From Paenibacillus sp. JCM 10914 (lineage in GTDB: Bacteria; Bacillota; Bacilli; Paenibacillales; Paenibacillaceae): a DNA stretch of 64,000 nt. This document shows, piece by piece, positions 54,201-63,193 of the stretch (position 1 is its first letter; the number at the start of each line of letters is the position of its first letter). Both the position numbers and the translations under genes were made by a program. The notes under the pieces are model-generated. The model was not told the origin of the DNA. It made no database searches and saw only the letters and a program-made list of their open reading frames with translations. The stretch is from the NCBI RefSeq assembly GCF_001315105.1, contig NZ_BAZR01000002.1, positions 310,001 through 374,000 on the forward strand. The letters run 5' to 3'.

Positions 54201-56496
54201 CTTCCTCAGTTTCCATGATTATATGCTGGCTAACGGCAATCGCTCTGCGATCGGCAATAAGCTGTTCGAACAGGTCGTTGTTCCGAACCCGAACGTGGTA
54301 GCCGTCCTTAGCGGTCACTACACAGGAGCAAGTCTCAAACAGGATAACCTGGACGATAACGGGGACGGAACGCCGGATCGGACGGTCTATCAGATGCTTG
54401 CCGATTATCAAGGGCATGCAGAAGGCGGCATGGGCTTTATGAGATTGCTGCATATAGATCAAGATCATAATCAGATTTATGTGAATACGTACTCGCCGTA
54501 TAAGGACGAATATAACTATTATAAAGATGGTCGTGACGAATTTATCATCAATCTGGATCTGGAGCCACACGTCAAGCGAGTCGCAACGGATACCATCCAG
54601 GTGAATCATCTGAGGGCTGCAACGATTGGCGATATACAACAAGTGGCCAGCGGTTCCGAAGCGACGCAGTCATGGAGTGATCTTCAGCCTAACTCGGCCT
54701 ATGCTTGGTATGCTATTGCCGAGGATGCATTCGGCGGAAGAACGGTGTCGGACGTCTGGACGTTCACAACCAATGAGCAGGGAGATTTAGCTGCTCCAAC
54801 GAATCTAACGGCGTTAGAGGTGTCTTCAACGTCCGTGAAGCTTGGATGGGACCCGGTTAACACTGAACCAGGACAATCGATCCAGTATCATGTCTATCAA
54901 GATGGTGCACGAATGGCATCCGTAACGGATTCCGTATATGATGCGGGCGAGCTAACACCGGATACGAGATACGAGTTCTATGTCACCGCTGAGGATGAGC
55001 AAGGTCATGAGTCAGCGCCAAGCGAAGTAGTTGAGGTATATACCGCTGCGGAAGTGGACCCTGATGCACCCGTTTGGGGGACTGGCGAGTTAACAGCGGC
55101 CGATATATCAACGAATCAGGTAACGTTGGAATGGCCTGAAGCTGCTTCCAATGCTGGCGTGGAAGGGTACCGCATCTATATGAACCAGGGAACGGAGCCT
55201 GTGATTACTGTCACGAACGACGTATACACCCACAGCGTGACGGGTCTAGATCAGGGAACCCGGTATCATTTTACGGTCAAGGCTTATAATAAGGCAGGCG
55301 AGAGTGCCGGACTGCATAAGACGATAACGACTGCCATCGATCGCAGCGAGTTGACGGCGTTGATTGAAGCTGCACAGCAGAAATTGGATTCTACGAGGGA
55401 AGGGAACGCGCCTGGAGAGTATCCTGCTGTCGCAAGGACCCAGTTCCGTTCAGCGATTGCACTTGCGGTCTCTGTAGCGAATCAAGCCGATGCGACAGCG
55501 GATGAGGTCGAGTCCGCCCAACTGGCATTGGAAGCGGCCATACGAACGTATGCGGCATCTGTCATGCCGTATCCGGTAGATCCTCCGTCAACGAATCCGC
55601 CAGCGATGGAGACGGATTTCCGTTCGGGCAACGCCGGCTTGAAATCGCTGGAGATTGTCATTGATGGCGTCATTGCCGCCTTGACTCCGGCATTCAGCGA
55701 ACAAATAACGAGTTATCGATTGGCTACGGAATCGTCATCGATTAAGTTGAGGTTCGACGTAGCACATAACGGAGCGAAGGTCATGCTGGGTAATGAGGTG
55801 CTGAATCCGGATCGTGAAATCGCTTTGAAGGAAGGCGATAACGTCCTTGAACTGGTCATCATCGCCGAGAACGGCAACAAGAAGAGTTATACGTTAACGA
55901 TTCATCGTAAAGCAAAGGAAGATACGGAAGGGCAGAAGCCTGAGCCGCAACCCGTACCGGAGCTGGAGGACATCAAGGGACATTGGGCTACAACCGCCAT
56001 TGAAGAGGCACTTACGCTCGGTATCGTGAATGGCTATCCGGACGGTTCATTTAAGCCGGATCGGAGCGTGACGCGTGCCGAATTTATCGTCATGATGGCC
56101 AAGGCGCTGCAAGGAACAGCGATGAATGAGCTTTCATCAGACTTCAGCGACTCTGAAACGGTCGGTGCTTGGGCGAAGAATGCGTTGCAGTGGGCTTTGG
56201 ATGAAGGGATCGTGAATGGCTATCACGATAACAGCCTCAGACCGAATCTTGTGGTTAACCGGGCAGAGATGGCCGTCATGATCGTGAGATATTTGGGATT
56301 AACCAGTCTTCAGAGTGAGACTGGGTTCCGCGATCAAGACCAGATTCCAGCTTGGGCATCGAAGGAAATAACAGCGGCCGCCGAGAACGGGATTGTAAAC
56401 GGACGTTCGGGCAATCGATTCGCACCTTCGGAAGTTACGACACGGGCCGAAGCGGTCATGGTCATTCTTCGTATGCTAGAGCAAGTACAGAAGTAA
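51287..56496 (+). CDS. SLH-anchored surface protein with LTD, calcineurin-like phosphoesterase and FN3 domains; frameshifted
   Basis: A protein of about 1,735 residues read in two frames (51287-53320, 53317-56496); an A lost at 53315 explains the break (NALSMSNVRIYKNAT). It starts at a TTG seven bases after AGGAGG and has a signal peptide (FLMYFLILCIVASGSL). Then follow a lamin-tail domain (ELLITELVPDS, then EFIEVYNNTD), Ig-like repeats, and a calcineurin-like phosphoesterase (from about 53720) with metal motifs WVSDTQF, HTGDIVND, GNHDVG and SGHYTG. After these come FN3-like repeats (about 54600-55340), a helical FIVAR-like segment, a cadherin-like beta-sandwich (NAGLKSLEIVIDG) and three SLH repeats at the C-terminus (IVNGYPDGSFKPDRSVTRAE and two more). 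The enzyme is exported and held on the cell wall polymer. Its substrate may be an extracellular phosphodiester or nucleotide. Confidence 0.9.
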
Positions 56497-56514
56497 TGTA
56501 AGGCGAGTTTGAAA

Positions 56515-56553
56515 CAGGCACCCGCTTAAAGCTCATGCTTTAGGGGGTGCCTG
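56515..56553. terminator. Terminator between SLH gene and aminopeptidase gene
   Basis: CAGGCACCC (56515-56523) and GCTTAAAGC face GCTTTA and GGGTGCCTG (56545-56553), a long stem with a TCAT loop. The T-run after it is short (TCTTAT). It serves the two convergent genes. Confidence 0.75.
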
Positions 56554-56661
56554 TCTTATGTCAATACATCGGCCAGCCCTGGGCTTCCCAGTTCAGGTCA
56601 TTGATCAGCTTTTGTTCGTCCATATTGTTATATCCGTTTCGAAAATCGTATTAGAACGAAA

Positions 56662-57891
56662 TCAAACCCATTGTCCCGCACGGAATACCGGTTCAACCGT
56701 CCCGTCGGGTAGTTCTCCATCAATATCCAGTTCGGCGGAGCCCATCATGAAATCGACATGGGTCAAACTTACATTCGCGCCCTTAGCGAGCAGTTCTTCC
56801 TTGCTCATCTTAGTGCCGCCCTCGATGTTGACCGGATAGGCGCTGCCCAGTGCAAAGTGACACGAAGCGTTCTCATCGATCCCGGTGTTGTAGAACACCC
56901 GATTCAGCTGAGAAATGGGGGAGTTGTGCGGAACGAGTGCCATTTCTCCGAGATAAGAAGCGCCTTCGTCGGTTTCAAGCAGCGTGGTCATATGCTCTCT
57001 GCCGGATTCGGCATCGTACTCGGTGACCTTACCGTCCTTGAATGTCAGCTTCAAGCCTTCAACCAGTCGTCCATTCAGGTTTAACGGCAGCGTGCTCGTC
57101 ACGGTTCCGTTAACGCCGGTACGGTGCGGCATCGTATAAATCTCTTCGGTTGGCATATTGGCTACAAAATATACGCCTGATTCGTTCTCATCACCGCCGC
57201 CAAGCCATTGATAACCCTCAGGCATCTCGACGCGCAGATCCGTACCCGGAGCACGATAATGGAAACTCTTGTAGCGTTTCGCATTCATGGCGTGCTGGCG
57301 CTGCTTCAATTCGCTGATATGATCGCGCCATGCGGCCACAGGATCATCGCTGTGGACACGGGTCATCTGGAAGACGGCTTCCCACATTGCCGGCACCCGT
57401 TCTTCTTCCGGCAGGTCGGCATATACCTTGTTCGCCCATGCCCGGGTCGGAGCTTTGATAAGCGACCAACTGATCTTGTTGTTGCGTACATAGACTTGAT
57501 ATTTCTCATTAGCCACCGCCGCTGCTCTCACCGCCGTCGATACTTTGGTTGAATCAATGCCGCGGAACAGTTCCGGGTCAGGTACCTTAATCCGCAGGAT
57601 GGCGCCGCCGCCTTCAGCGAGCTGCTGCATCGTATCGGCTTGCCATTGCGGGTAATAGCCGAAGGAGTCGTCCGGAGCTTTCTCGTATCGAATGCGGGTA
57701 ACGGCTTCGTCTTCCCAGTCGACTTGCACGTATTTGGCACCGGCATCATAAGCCTTGGCGACGATGTGACGTGTTAACGCTACGGTTTCAATAGGAGCAT
57801 TGACGAGCAGAACTTGGCCCGGTTGTATGTTAACGCCAACCTTGACAACGAGCTCTGCGTATTTCTCCAGATTTTTCTCGAAATTGTCCAT
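56662..57891 (-). CDS. M29-family aminopeptidase
   Basis: A protein of 409 residues that matches the metal-dependent M29 (thermophilic aminopeptidase, AmpS/PepS) family over its whole length: LEKYAELVVKVGVNIQPGQ at the start, EMPEGYQWLGGGDENESG, and the C-terminal MALVPHNSPIS, then NASCHFALGSAY and LTHVDFMMG with the metal-binding His, Glu and Asp residues. It releases N-terminal residues from peptides in the cytoplasm and has no signal peptide. A TGGAGGAAAG site precedes the ATG. It is a single-gene unit between two terminators. Confidence 0.92.
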   Translation of the reverse strand: MDNFEKNLEKYAELVVKVGVNIQPGQVLLVNAPIETVALTRHIVAKAYDAGAKYVQVDWEDEAVTRIRYEKAPDDSFGYYPQWQADTMQQLAEGGGAILRIKVPDPELFRGIDSTKVSTAVRAAAVANEKYQVYVRNNKISWSLIKAPTRAWANKVYADLPEEERVPAMWEAVFQMTRVHSDDPVAAWRDHISELKQRQHAMNAKRYKSFHYRAPGTDLRVEMPEGYQWLGGGDENESGVYFVANMPTEEIYTMPHRTGVNGTVTSTLPLNLNGRLVEGLKLTFKDGKVTEYDAESGREHMTTLLETDEGASYLGEMALVPHNSPISQLNRVFYNTGIDENASCHFALGSAYPVNIEGGTKMSKEELLAKGANVSLTHVDFMMGSAELDIDGELPDGTVEPVFRAGQWV

Positions 57892-57985
57892 ATGTAGCTT
57901 TCCTCCATTTCAGATGTACATCTTATTCTATCATGTTCAGTTGCGACACTGCATACGAGAATACCCGGAGGTCTGTTGGAGGAAG

Positions 57986-58029
57986 AAAAAGGAGCTGTCC
58001 GATCTCGGATTAACCGCCTCGGCAGCCCC
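57986..58029 (-). terminator. Terminator of the sugar ABC transporter operon
   Basis: On the minus strand GGGGCTG-CCGA pairs with TCGG-A-CAGCTCC and is followed by TTTTTC, just past the stop of the last permease gene. Confidence 0.8.
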
Positions 58030-58035
58030 TTGCTC

Positions 58036-58866
58036 TTAACTCTTAATCGCGCCTGCGGCGATGTCCGAGATGAACTGTTTGCTAATGAACAGGAACATCA
58101 CGATCAATGGAATCACCGCGAGTAAAGTTCCGGCTATGACCATGGAATAATCCGTGGTATAGATTCCGTTCAAGGACGAGAGAGCGACCTGAAGCGTAAA
58201 CTTGCTCTCGTCGTTTAGAATAATGAGCGGCCACAGATAGTCGTTCCAGACTCCGATAAAGGTAAAAGCCGCCAGGAACGATAGTGCGGGGCGCAGAATC
58301 GGCAGCGATATGTTCCAGTACAGCCGGAAGAAGCCGCAACCGTCGATTTTGCCGGCATCCAGAAGTTCGGACGGCACGGATTCCGAGGCGTATTGACGAA
58401 TCCAGAAGATGCCGAAAGCGTTCACCATGCCCGGTATAATGAGCGCTTTGAACGTGCCAACCCAACCGAACTGGGCCATGATGACAAAGGAAGGAACCAG
58501 CGAGAGTTGGGCCGGGGCCATCATCGTGGCCAGGAGCAGCACGAACAGCCATTTTCTACCCGGGAATTGGAACTTCGCAAACGTAAATCCGGCCAAGGAG
58601 TCGAAGAACAATACCAGAATCGTTACGGCCGAAGCGACAAACAGCGTGTTCCAGAAAGCACCAAAGAAATCGATGCTGCTTAGTACCCGTGAGATATTAT
58701 CGAATAGGTGCGGTCCAAACCACAATTTTGGCGGATAACTGTAAATATCGGACGTGGTGCGGGTGGCCATGACCATAAGCCAGTAGAAGGGGAAAATCGA
58801 CAGGAGCAGTCCGGCGATTAACCCAAAATGCAGCAGAATGGATTTCCATTTGAACATACGATTCAC
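58036..58866 (-). CDS. Carbohydrate ABC transporter permease (MalG type)
   Basis: An inner-membrane permease of 276 residues with six predicted helices and the EAA loop that contacts the ATPase (ESVPSELLDAGKIDGCGFFRLYW, shown here in part). LPILRPALSFLAAFTFIGVWNDYLWPLI is typical of the MalG/CUT1 class. It follows the MalF-type permease by 6 bases and pairs with it. No ATPase gene is linked, as is common in Gram-positive sugar importers that share an MsmX-like ATPase. The substrate is not readable from the sequence. Confidence 0.92.
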   Translation of the reverse strand: MNRMFKWKSILLHFGLIAGLLLSIFPFYWLMVMATRTTSDIYSYPPKLWFGPHLFDNISRVLSSIDFFGAFWNTLFVASAVTILVLFFDSLAGFTFAKFQFPGRKWLFVLLLATMMAPAQLSLVPSFVIMAQFGWVGTFKALIIPGMVNAFGIFWIRQYASESVPSELLDAGKIDGCGFFRLYWNISLPILRPALSFLAAFTFIGVWNDYLWPLIILNDESKFTLQVALSSLNGIYTTDYSMVIAGTLLAVIPLIVMFLFISKQFISDIAAGAIKS

Positions 58867-58872
58867 CCCTAA

Positions 58873-59832
58873 TCAGTCTTTGGCTGGATTGCCTTGTACC
58901 ATTCTCCAGTTCACGATGGAAAAGAGCGCGATCAACACGAACATGCCCCAACCGACAGCCGCACCATAACCAAAATAATTGTTCACGAAGGCTTCGCGAT
59001 ATAAATACAGCACGACGGTTAGCCCACCGCCGCTTACGCCGCCGTCATTGCCTACCAATACTTGCGGTTCCGTAAATATTTGCAGGCCGCCGATGGTAGA
59101 TGTAATGACCGTAAACAAAATGATTGGCCGCAGGTTCGGAATCGTGATTTTGAAGAAGGACTGAATACCAGAGGCTCCGTCGATCTTGGCCGCCTCATAG
59201 AGCACAGTGGGAATGCTCTGAAGTCCTGCCAAATAGATGATGGCGTTATATCCGGCCCAGCGCCAGATCACCATGACAGAGATCGCGAGTTGAATCCCCC
59301 AGGTTTTGTTTAACCATTCCACGGAGTTCAGCCCGATCAGGTTCAATACATAATTCAGCAGTCCGTAATTGTTCGAGAACACAGTGCCGAATACGATGGC
59401 AACCGCAACGAGCGACGTGACGTTTGGCAGGAAATAACCGATGCGGAAGAAGGTGCGAAACCGGACGAAGGAAGCGTTGAGCAGGAAAGCAACGACGAGC
59501 GCAATGAACAGCATCGGGATCGTAGAGTAGATCCAGATTAACAGCGTGTTGCCAACCGATTTCCAAAACTCTGGATCGGTAAGCATGAATTGATAATTGT
59601 TCAGTCCGTTAAAGGTCATCTCGCCGATTCCGTCCCATTTCTGGAACGAAAGAAACATTGAGAATGCAATCGGGAACAAGCCAAACACCGCAAACAAAAT
59701 ATAGAACGGGGATATCGCCAAATATTCTTTGCGGTGTTTCCAGATCTGTGCTGTCAAACGTTCTTTGGACTTTTGGCGTTTCGGTAAGGGAGCTTTCTCT
59801 GTCGGTGTGTGATTCAGCATCGGATTACCCAT
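58873..59832 (-). CDS. Carbohydrate ABC transporter permease (MalF/UgpA type)
   Basis: A permease of 319 residues: a cytoplasmic N-terminus rich in Lys/Arg, a first helix YLAISPFYILFAVFGLFPIA, the EAA-loop motif YEAAKIDGASGIQSFFKITI, and LRPIILFTVITSTIGGLQIF after it. This is the CUT1-family partner of the MalG-type permease. AGGAGG lies nine bases before the ATG at 59832. It lies 68 bases downstream of the binding-protein gene on the same transcript. Confidence 0.92.
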   Translation of the reverse strand: MGNPMLNHTPTEKAPLPKRQKSKERLTAQIWKHRKEYLAISPFYILFAVFGLFPIAFSMFLSFQKWDGIGEMTFNGLNNYQFMLTDPEFWKSVGNTLLIWIYSTIPMLFIALVVAFLLNASFVRFRTFFRIGYFLPNVTSLVAVAIVFGTVFSNNYGLLNYVLNLIGLNSVEWLNKTWGIQLAISVMVIWRWAGYNAIIYLAGLQSIPTVLYEAAKIDGASGIQSFFKITIPNLRPIILFTVITSTIGGLQIFTEPQVLVGNDGGVSGGGLTVVLYLYREAFVNNYFGYGAAVGWGMFVLIALFSIVNWRMVQGNPAKD

Positions 59833-59900
59833 GGTACAACAACCTCCTGTTTACCGTTGTTAAGTACATGATTGATGGAATGCTTAAGAATCTTCTTTAG

Positions 59901-61157
59901 TTACCGCAGCAGTTCTTTCTTGGATCTGGCAAGTGCATCTGCCCAAGCACGGTCCGGATTTTTCCCTTGTAAGCCTACTGATGTCAGCTCGCGTCCAACA
60001 ATCCCGTTTATGTTGGCGTATTTGTCGCCGAAGAAGACAGATTTGACGTTCTGCGCCGATTCCGAGAAGACCTCACCGGTTGCTTGATTGCCGAAGAAGG
60101 GCTCTTCCTGTTTCATGATGGGTGTATCCAGAGACTTGGTCGCAGAAGGGAAGAGGTTGATATTAGTAAACGCTTCAACCTGATTGTCTGGATTCTGGAT
60201 CCACGAAATGACATCAAATGCTTCTTGGGGATATTGACTATTATTCATAATGGCTAAGAAGGAGCCGCCATTATTCCCATCACCGCCAGGAGCCCTGGCT
60301 GTACGCCATTTGCCTTCCGTATCGGGTGCGGCATCCATCAGGATTTCCTTCATCCATACGGCACCGACGAAGGAGGCGACCCTTCCGTTGTTCATCGCGG
60401 CATTCCATTCGGAGGAGGAAGTTGTCACATTAGCGCTCAGTTTCATTTCCGCAGCTTTGACAGCGGTGTCCCAGGCGGGTTTCATGGACGAGTTCGGGTC
60501 TTCCCCGATAAACGTACCGTCTTCGTTGAAGTAGATGTGCTCGGATTGGGCGATATATTGGGTGTAGATGTTATTGATGTTGTCCAGCATTTTTACCTGG
60601 TCATTGAAGTGTTCCTGGAGCTGTTGCCCTGCTTCAAAATACTGGTCCCAGGTACCCATCTGCTCATGCACAGCCTCCGGATCAGTAGGAAGACCGGCTT
60701 CCTCGAATAAATCCGCCCGGTAGTAGAGAGCCGTCGGACCGGTATCGATCGGTAATGCCACCATGACGCCATCAGGGGATACGCCCAGATTCCATTTCCA
60801 ATCCAGGTAGTCTGGTTGAATTTCTTCAGCTCCCAGATCATATAGATCGTAGAAATGCTCGGAGCTGTTGAACAGTTCCGCGACCCAATCATTAATGGCT
60901 ACAATATCGGGTCCGCCAGAGCCAGCCGCCAGCGTCGTCTTGATCTTGGATCTGAAATCGCCACCAATCTTCTGGGCATTAATGCGGATGCCGGGGAACT
61001 GCTGCTCGGCCGCTTTGATTACTCCATCATCCAAGCTTCGATTCCAGTACCAGAGTGTAAGCGTTTTCGTCTTTTCCGTTGACGAAGGACCCGCACACCC
61101 GCTAATTACCATAATCAGAACCAGTAATCCCAAGCTAATCATCCTGTGCGTGTTCAC
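59901..61157 (-). CDS. Extracellular sugar-binding lipoprotein of ABC transporter
   Basis: A protein of about 418 residues with a lipoprotein signal (ISLGLLVLIMVISGCAG; Cys is the lipidation site) and a type-1 solute-binding fold: TLTLWYWNRSLDDGVIKAAE, GGPDIVAINDWVAELF, ALPIDTGPTALYYRADLFEE, and NGRVASFVGAVWMKE. It captures a sugar outside the membrane and hands it to the two permeases that follow. The frame is open to an ATG at 61193, but a GTG at 61157 with AGGAGG correctly spaced gives a normal short N-region, so it is the better start. First gene of its operon. Confidence 0.92.
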   Translation of the reverse strand: MNTHRMISLGLLVLIMVISGCAGPSSTEKTKTLTLWYWNRSLDDGVIKAAEQQFPGIRINAQKIGGDFRSKIKTTLAAGSGGPDIVAINDWVAELFNSSEHFYDLYDLGAEEIQPDYLDWKWNLGVSPDGVMVALPIDTGPTALYYRADLFEEAGLPTDPEAVHEQMGTWDQYFEAGQQLQEHFNDQVKMLDNINNIYTQYIAQSEHIYFNEDGTFIGEDPNSSMKPAWDTAVKAAEMKLSANVTTSSSEWNAAMNNGRVASFVGAVWMKEILMDAAPDTEGKWRTARAPGGDGNNGGSFLAIMNNSQYPQEAFDVISWIQNPDNQVEAFTNINLFPSATKSLDTPIMKQEEPFFGNQATGEVFSESAQNVKSVFFGDKYANINGIVGRELTSVGLQGKNPDRAWADALARSKKELLR

Positions 61158-61387
61158 GATTGTCAGCCTCCTAACATGGTGAATGTCGGTCAAACGTAAT
61201 CTTATTTACTTACCAAGCACTTGTTACAAATATATGATTCAATTTACAAACCATTGACTATAAAATGAAACATTCACTTGTGAAGTAAATATTGACATAT
61301 GAGACTTCAAACCTAATTTGAATTCAGTTATTATGGAGAGATACGAATGATTTGGCAAAAAAATTAATGGCTGAGGGGGCATTCACG

Positions 61388-62047
61388 ATGAACACTTACC
61401 GAGAATTGCGTACACCTGTGCTGACCGGTCATCTTCGTGAAGATGTGTTTCGTTTTTTAAATGATCATCAGTGTCCGAAGACAGCAGATCACGTACTGAG
61501 GGTAGGCGATGAAGCGCGAAGAATCGCCACGCTCTATAGCGCAAATCCAACGGCAGCACAATTTGCAGGTTACCTGCATGATATAAGCGCTGTCTTCCCC
61601 AGTCATACTCGAGTGGAGGTAGCTCGCGAGATTGGAATCGATGTACTCCCGGAGGAAGAACAATTTCCGATGATTATTCACCAGAAGATATCGCAATTCA
61701 TGGCGGAGGATCTATTCGGGATTACGGATACGGAAATATTGCATGCGATAGGCTGCCATACTACCTTGAGAGGGAATTCATCACGGTTGGACCGGGTGGT
61801 CTTCGTCGCCGACAAGATCGAATGGGATCAAGTTGGGTGCCCGCCATATTTAAAAACTATACAGGATCAATTACATAAATCGCTTGAACATGCCGCTTTT
61901 GCGTATCTTCAATATCTCTGGGATAGACGCGACTCACTAAGGGTTATCCATCCATGGCTGGCAGATGCATATTATGACTTAAAGGATATGCTGAGTCGAG
62001 ATGAAAGGAGGCAAGGGTATGATAACGAGGATAGCATTAATCTCTGA
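61388..62047 (+). CDS. YqeK-like HD-domain phosphohydrolase
   Basis: A protein of about 219 residues with an HD domain: ADHVLRVGDEARRIA supplies the first His, FAGYLHDIS the HD pair, IIHQKISQFMAEDLFG and LHAIGCHTTLRG further metal ligands, and RVVFVADKIEWDQ the last Asp. It resembles YqeK, which splits diadenosine tetraphosphate symmetrically; other HD hydrolase roles are possible. The frame is open from 61352, but the ATG at 61388 has GAGGGGG nine bases upstream. The 3' end overlaps the phosphoesterase gene by 29 bases, so the two are co-translated. Confidence 0.8.
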   Translation: MNTYRELRTPVLTGHLREDVFRFLNDHQCPKTADHVLRVGDEARRIATLYSANPTAAQFAGYLHDISAVFPSHTRVEVAREIGIDVLPEEEQFPMIIHQKISQFMAEDLFGITDTEILHAIGCHTTLRGNSSRLDRVVFVADKIEWDQVGCPPYLKTIQDQLHKSLEHAAFAYLQYLWDRRDSLRVIHPWLADAYYDLKDMLSRDERRQGYDNEDSINL

Positions 62048-62750
62048 TATCCATGGCAATATTCCGGCGCTGCGGGCCGTATTGGAAGACATTAAGCGGC
62101 GTGGGGTGGACACCATCTATTGTCTGGGCGATCTGGCCGGTAAAGGCCCGGATGGGCATGTCGCGGTGGATCTGGTTCGAACGCATTGCCAGCAAGTCGT
62201 TCGTGGCAATTGGGATGATTTCATTGGCAAGGATACAACCGATACCGCGCTGCGATGGCAGCAGCAGAGGCTGGGCGGGGAGCGGCTGCAATATTTAGGC
62301 AACCTTCCCTATACGATTGAATTCGTGATGAGTGGCAAGCGCATTCGATTATTCCATGCATCGCCTCGCAGCGTATATGAGCGGATACAGCCTTGGGACG
62401 AGAAGGAGAAGCAGGCAACGCTCTTTCACGGCTCTGCTCTTTGCGCAAGCGAATACGTGGCGGATGTGGTTGGTTACGGGGACATTCATAATGCCTATAT
62501 TCAACACCTGGATGGCAAAACGCTATTTAATACCGGCAGCGTCGGTAACCCGCTCGAACTGCCGGAAGCCTCATATGTCATATTAGAGGGGTACTACGAA
62601 AGCAAGGAGCCTGGACCGTTTACTATACAATTCATACGGGTTCCCTACGACAATGAACAAGCCGTTCAGGATGCAATTCAATCGGGCATGCCGTATCCAG
62701 ATACGTATGTGCTGGAGATCAGAACAGGGAAGTATCAAGGTAAGAAATAG
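62019..62750 (+). CDS. Calcineurin-like metallophosphoesterase
   Basis: A protein of about 243 residues of the YfcE/diadenosine-tetraphosphatase-like class. RIALISDIHGNIPALRAVL holds the first metal ligands (D-x-H), IYCLGDLAGKGPD and VVRGNWDD the GD and GN motifs (Trp-Asp in place of the usual His-Asp), RLFHASPRSVYE the His, and VVGYGDIHNAYI the last His. It hydrolyses phosphoesters in the cytoplasm; the exact substrate is unknown. AAAGGAGG precedes the ATG at 62019, which lies inside the end of the HD gene. Two nucleotide-directed phosphohydrolases in one transcript suggest a shared dinucleotide substrate, but this is inference. Confidence 0.88.
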   Translation: MITRIALISDIHGNIPALRAVLEDIKRRGVDTIYCLGDLAGKGPDGHVAVDLVRTHCQQVVRGNWDDFIGKDTTDTALRWQQQRLGGERLQYLGNLPYTIEFVMSGKRIRLFHASPRSVYERIQPWDEKEKQATLFHGSALCASEYVADVVGYGDIHNAYIQHLDGKTLFNTGSVGNPLELPEASYVILEGYYESKEPGPFTIQFIRVPYDNEQAVQDAIQSGMPYPDTYVLEIRTGKYQGKK

Positions 62751-62806
62751 GAAACCCCACGATTGATCGGCATCATGCTAATCATTCGCAGGGTTGCTAT
62801 GGTCGA

Positions 62807-62974
62807 TTATTGTTCGTTCTCAGCATGTTGATCTGCATTCGGTTGCTGTTCGAACACCTCAGCTGCTTCCTCAGCAGAGAATTCGGTTTCGAATTTCCCT
62901 GGAACCGGCATTTGATTCAGCTTCGTGGTCTGAACCTCCGCTTTTGTCGGTTGGTTGTGGTCTGATTTGCTCAT
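62807..62974 (-). CDS. Small acidic protein of 55 residues, unknown
   Basis: ATG at 62974 behind AAAGGAGG (good spacing) opens 55 codons: a hydrophilic, Glu/Gln-rich protein with no Cys and no membrane segment. The core GKFETEFSAEEAAEVFEQQ recalls the FGTEFASET repeat of gamma-type small acid-soluble spore proteins, but the match is loose and the protein has one copy only. The longer frame from 63004 would start before the ribosome site and is less likely. Confidence 0.6.
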   Translation of the reverse strand: MSKSDHNQPTKAEVQTTKLNQMPVPGKFETEFSAEEAAEVFEQQPNADQHAENEQ

Positions 62975-63045
62975 GATGGCACCTCCTTTATCAAGAAACG
63001 ACAAAGTTATTCTGCCAAGAATGTCCTGTTTTTATGCAAAATACC

Positions 63046-63086
63046 AGCATTTGATCTGCTTCGACTGGATCAAATGCTGTTTTTCT
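63046..63086 (+). terminator. Terminator-like hairpin upstream of pxpB
   Basis: CAGCATTTGATC (63046-63057) and GATCAAATGCTG (63069-63080) form a perfect 12-bp stem with an 11-base loop, followed by TTTTTC. It lies about 110 bases before pxpB in the sense direction. The nearest upstream plus-strand gene ends 295 bases earlier with an opposing gene in between. It may end the phosphoesterase transcript late, or act as an attenuator. Confidence 0.75.
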
Positions 63087-63193
63087 TATCGTTACGTATT
63101 CAACGGGACTCGGGTAGTCTGCTATCATAGAAGAAGTATATTTTTTATAAAGAAGGATTGTTTCTGTTTATATACAAGAATGGAGTGATTGGC

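Noticed and set aside
53446..54642. Two long minus-strand frames (198 and 194 codons)
   Set aside because: Both lie opposite the phosphoesterase domain of the SLH protein, whose metal motifs make the plus strand the real coding strand.
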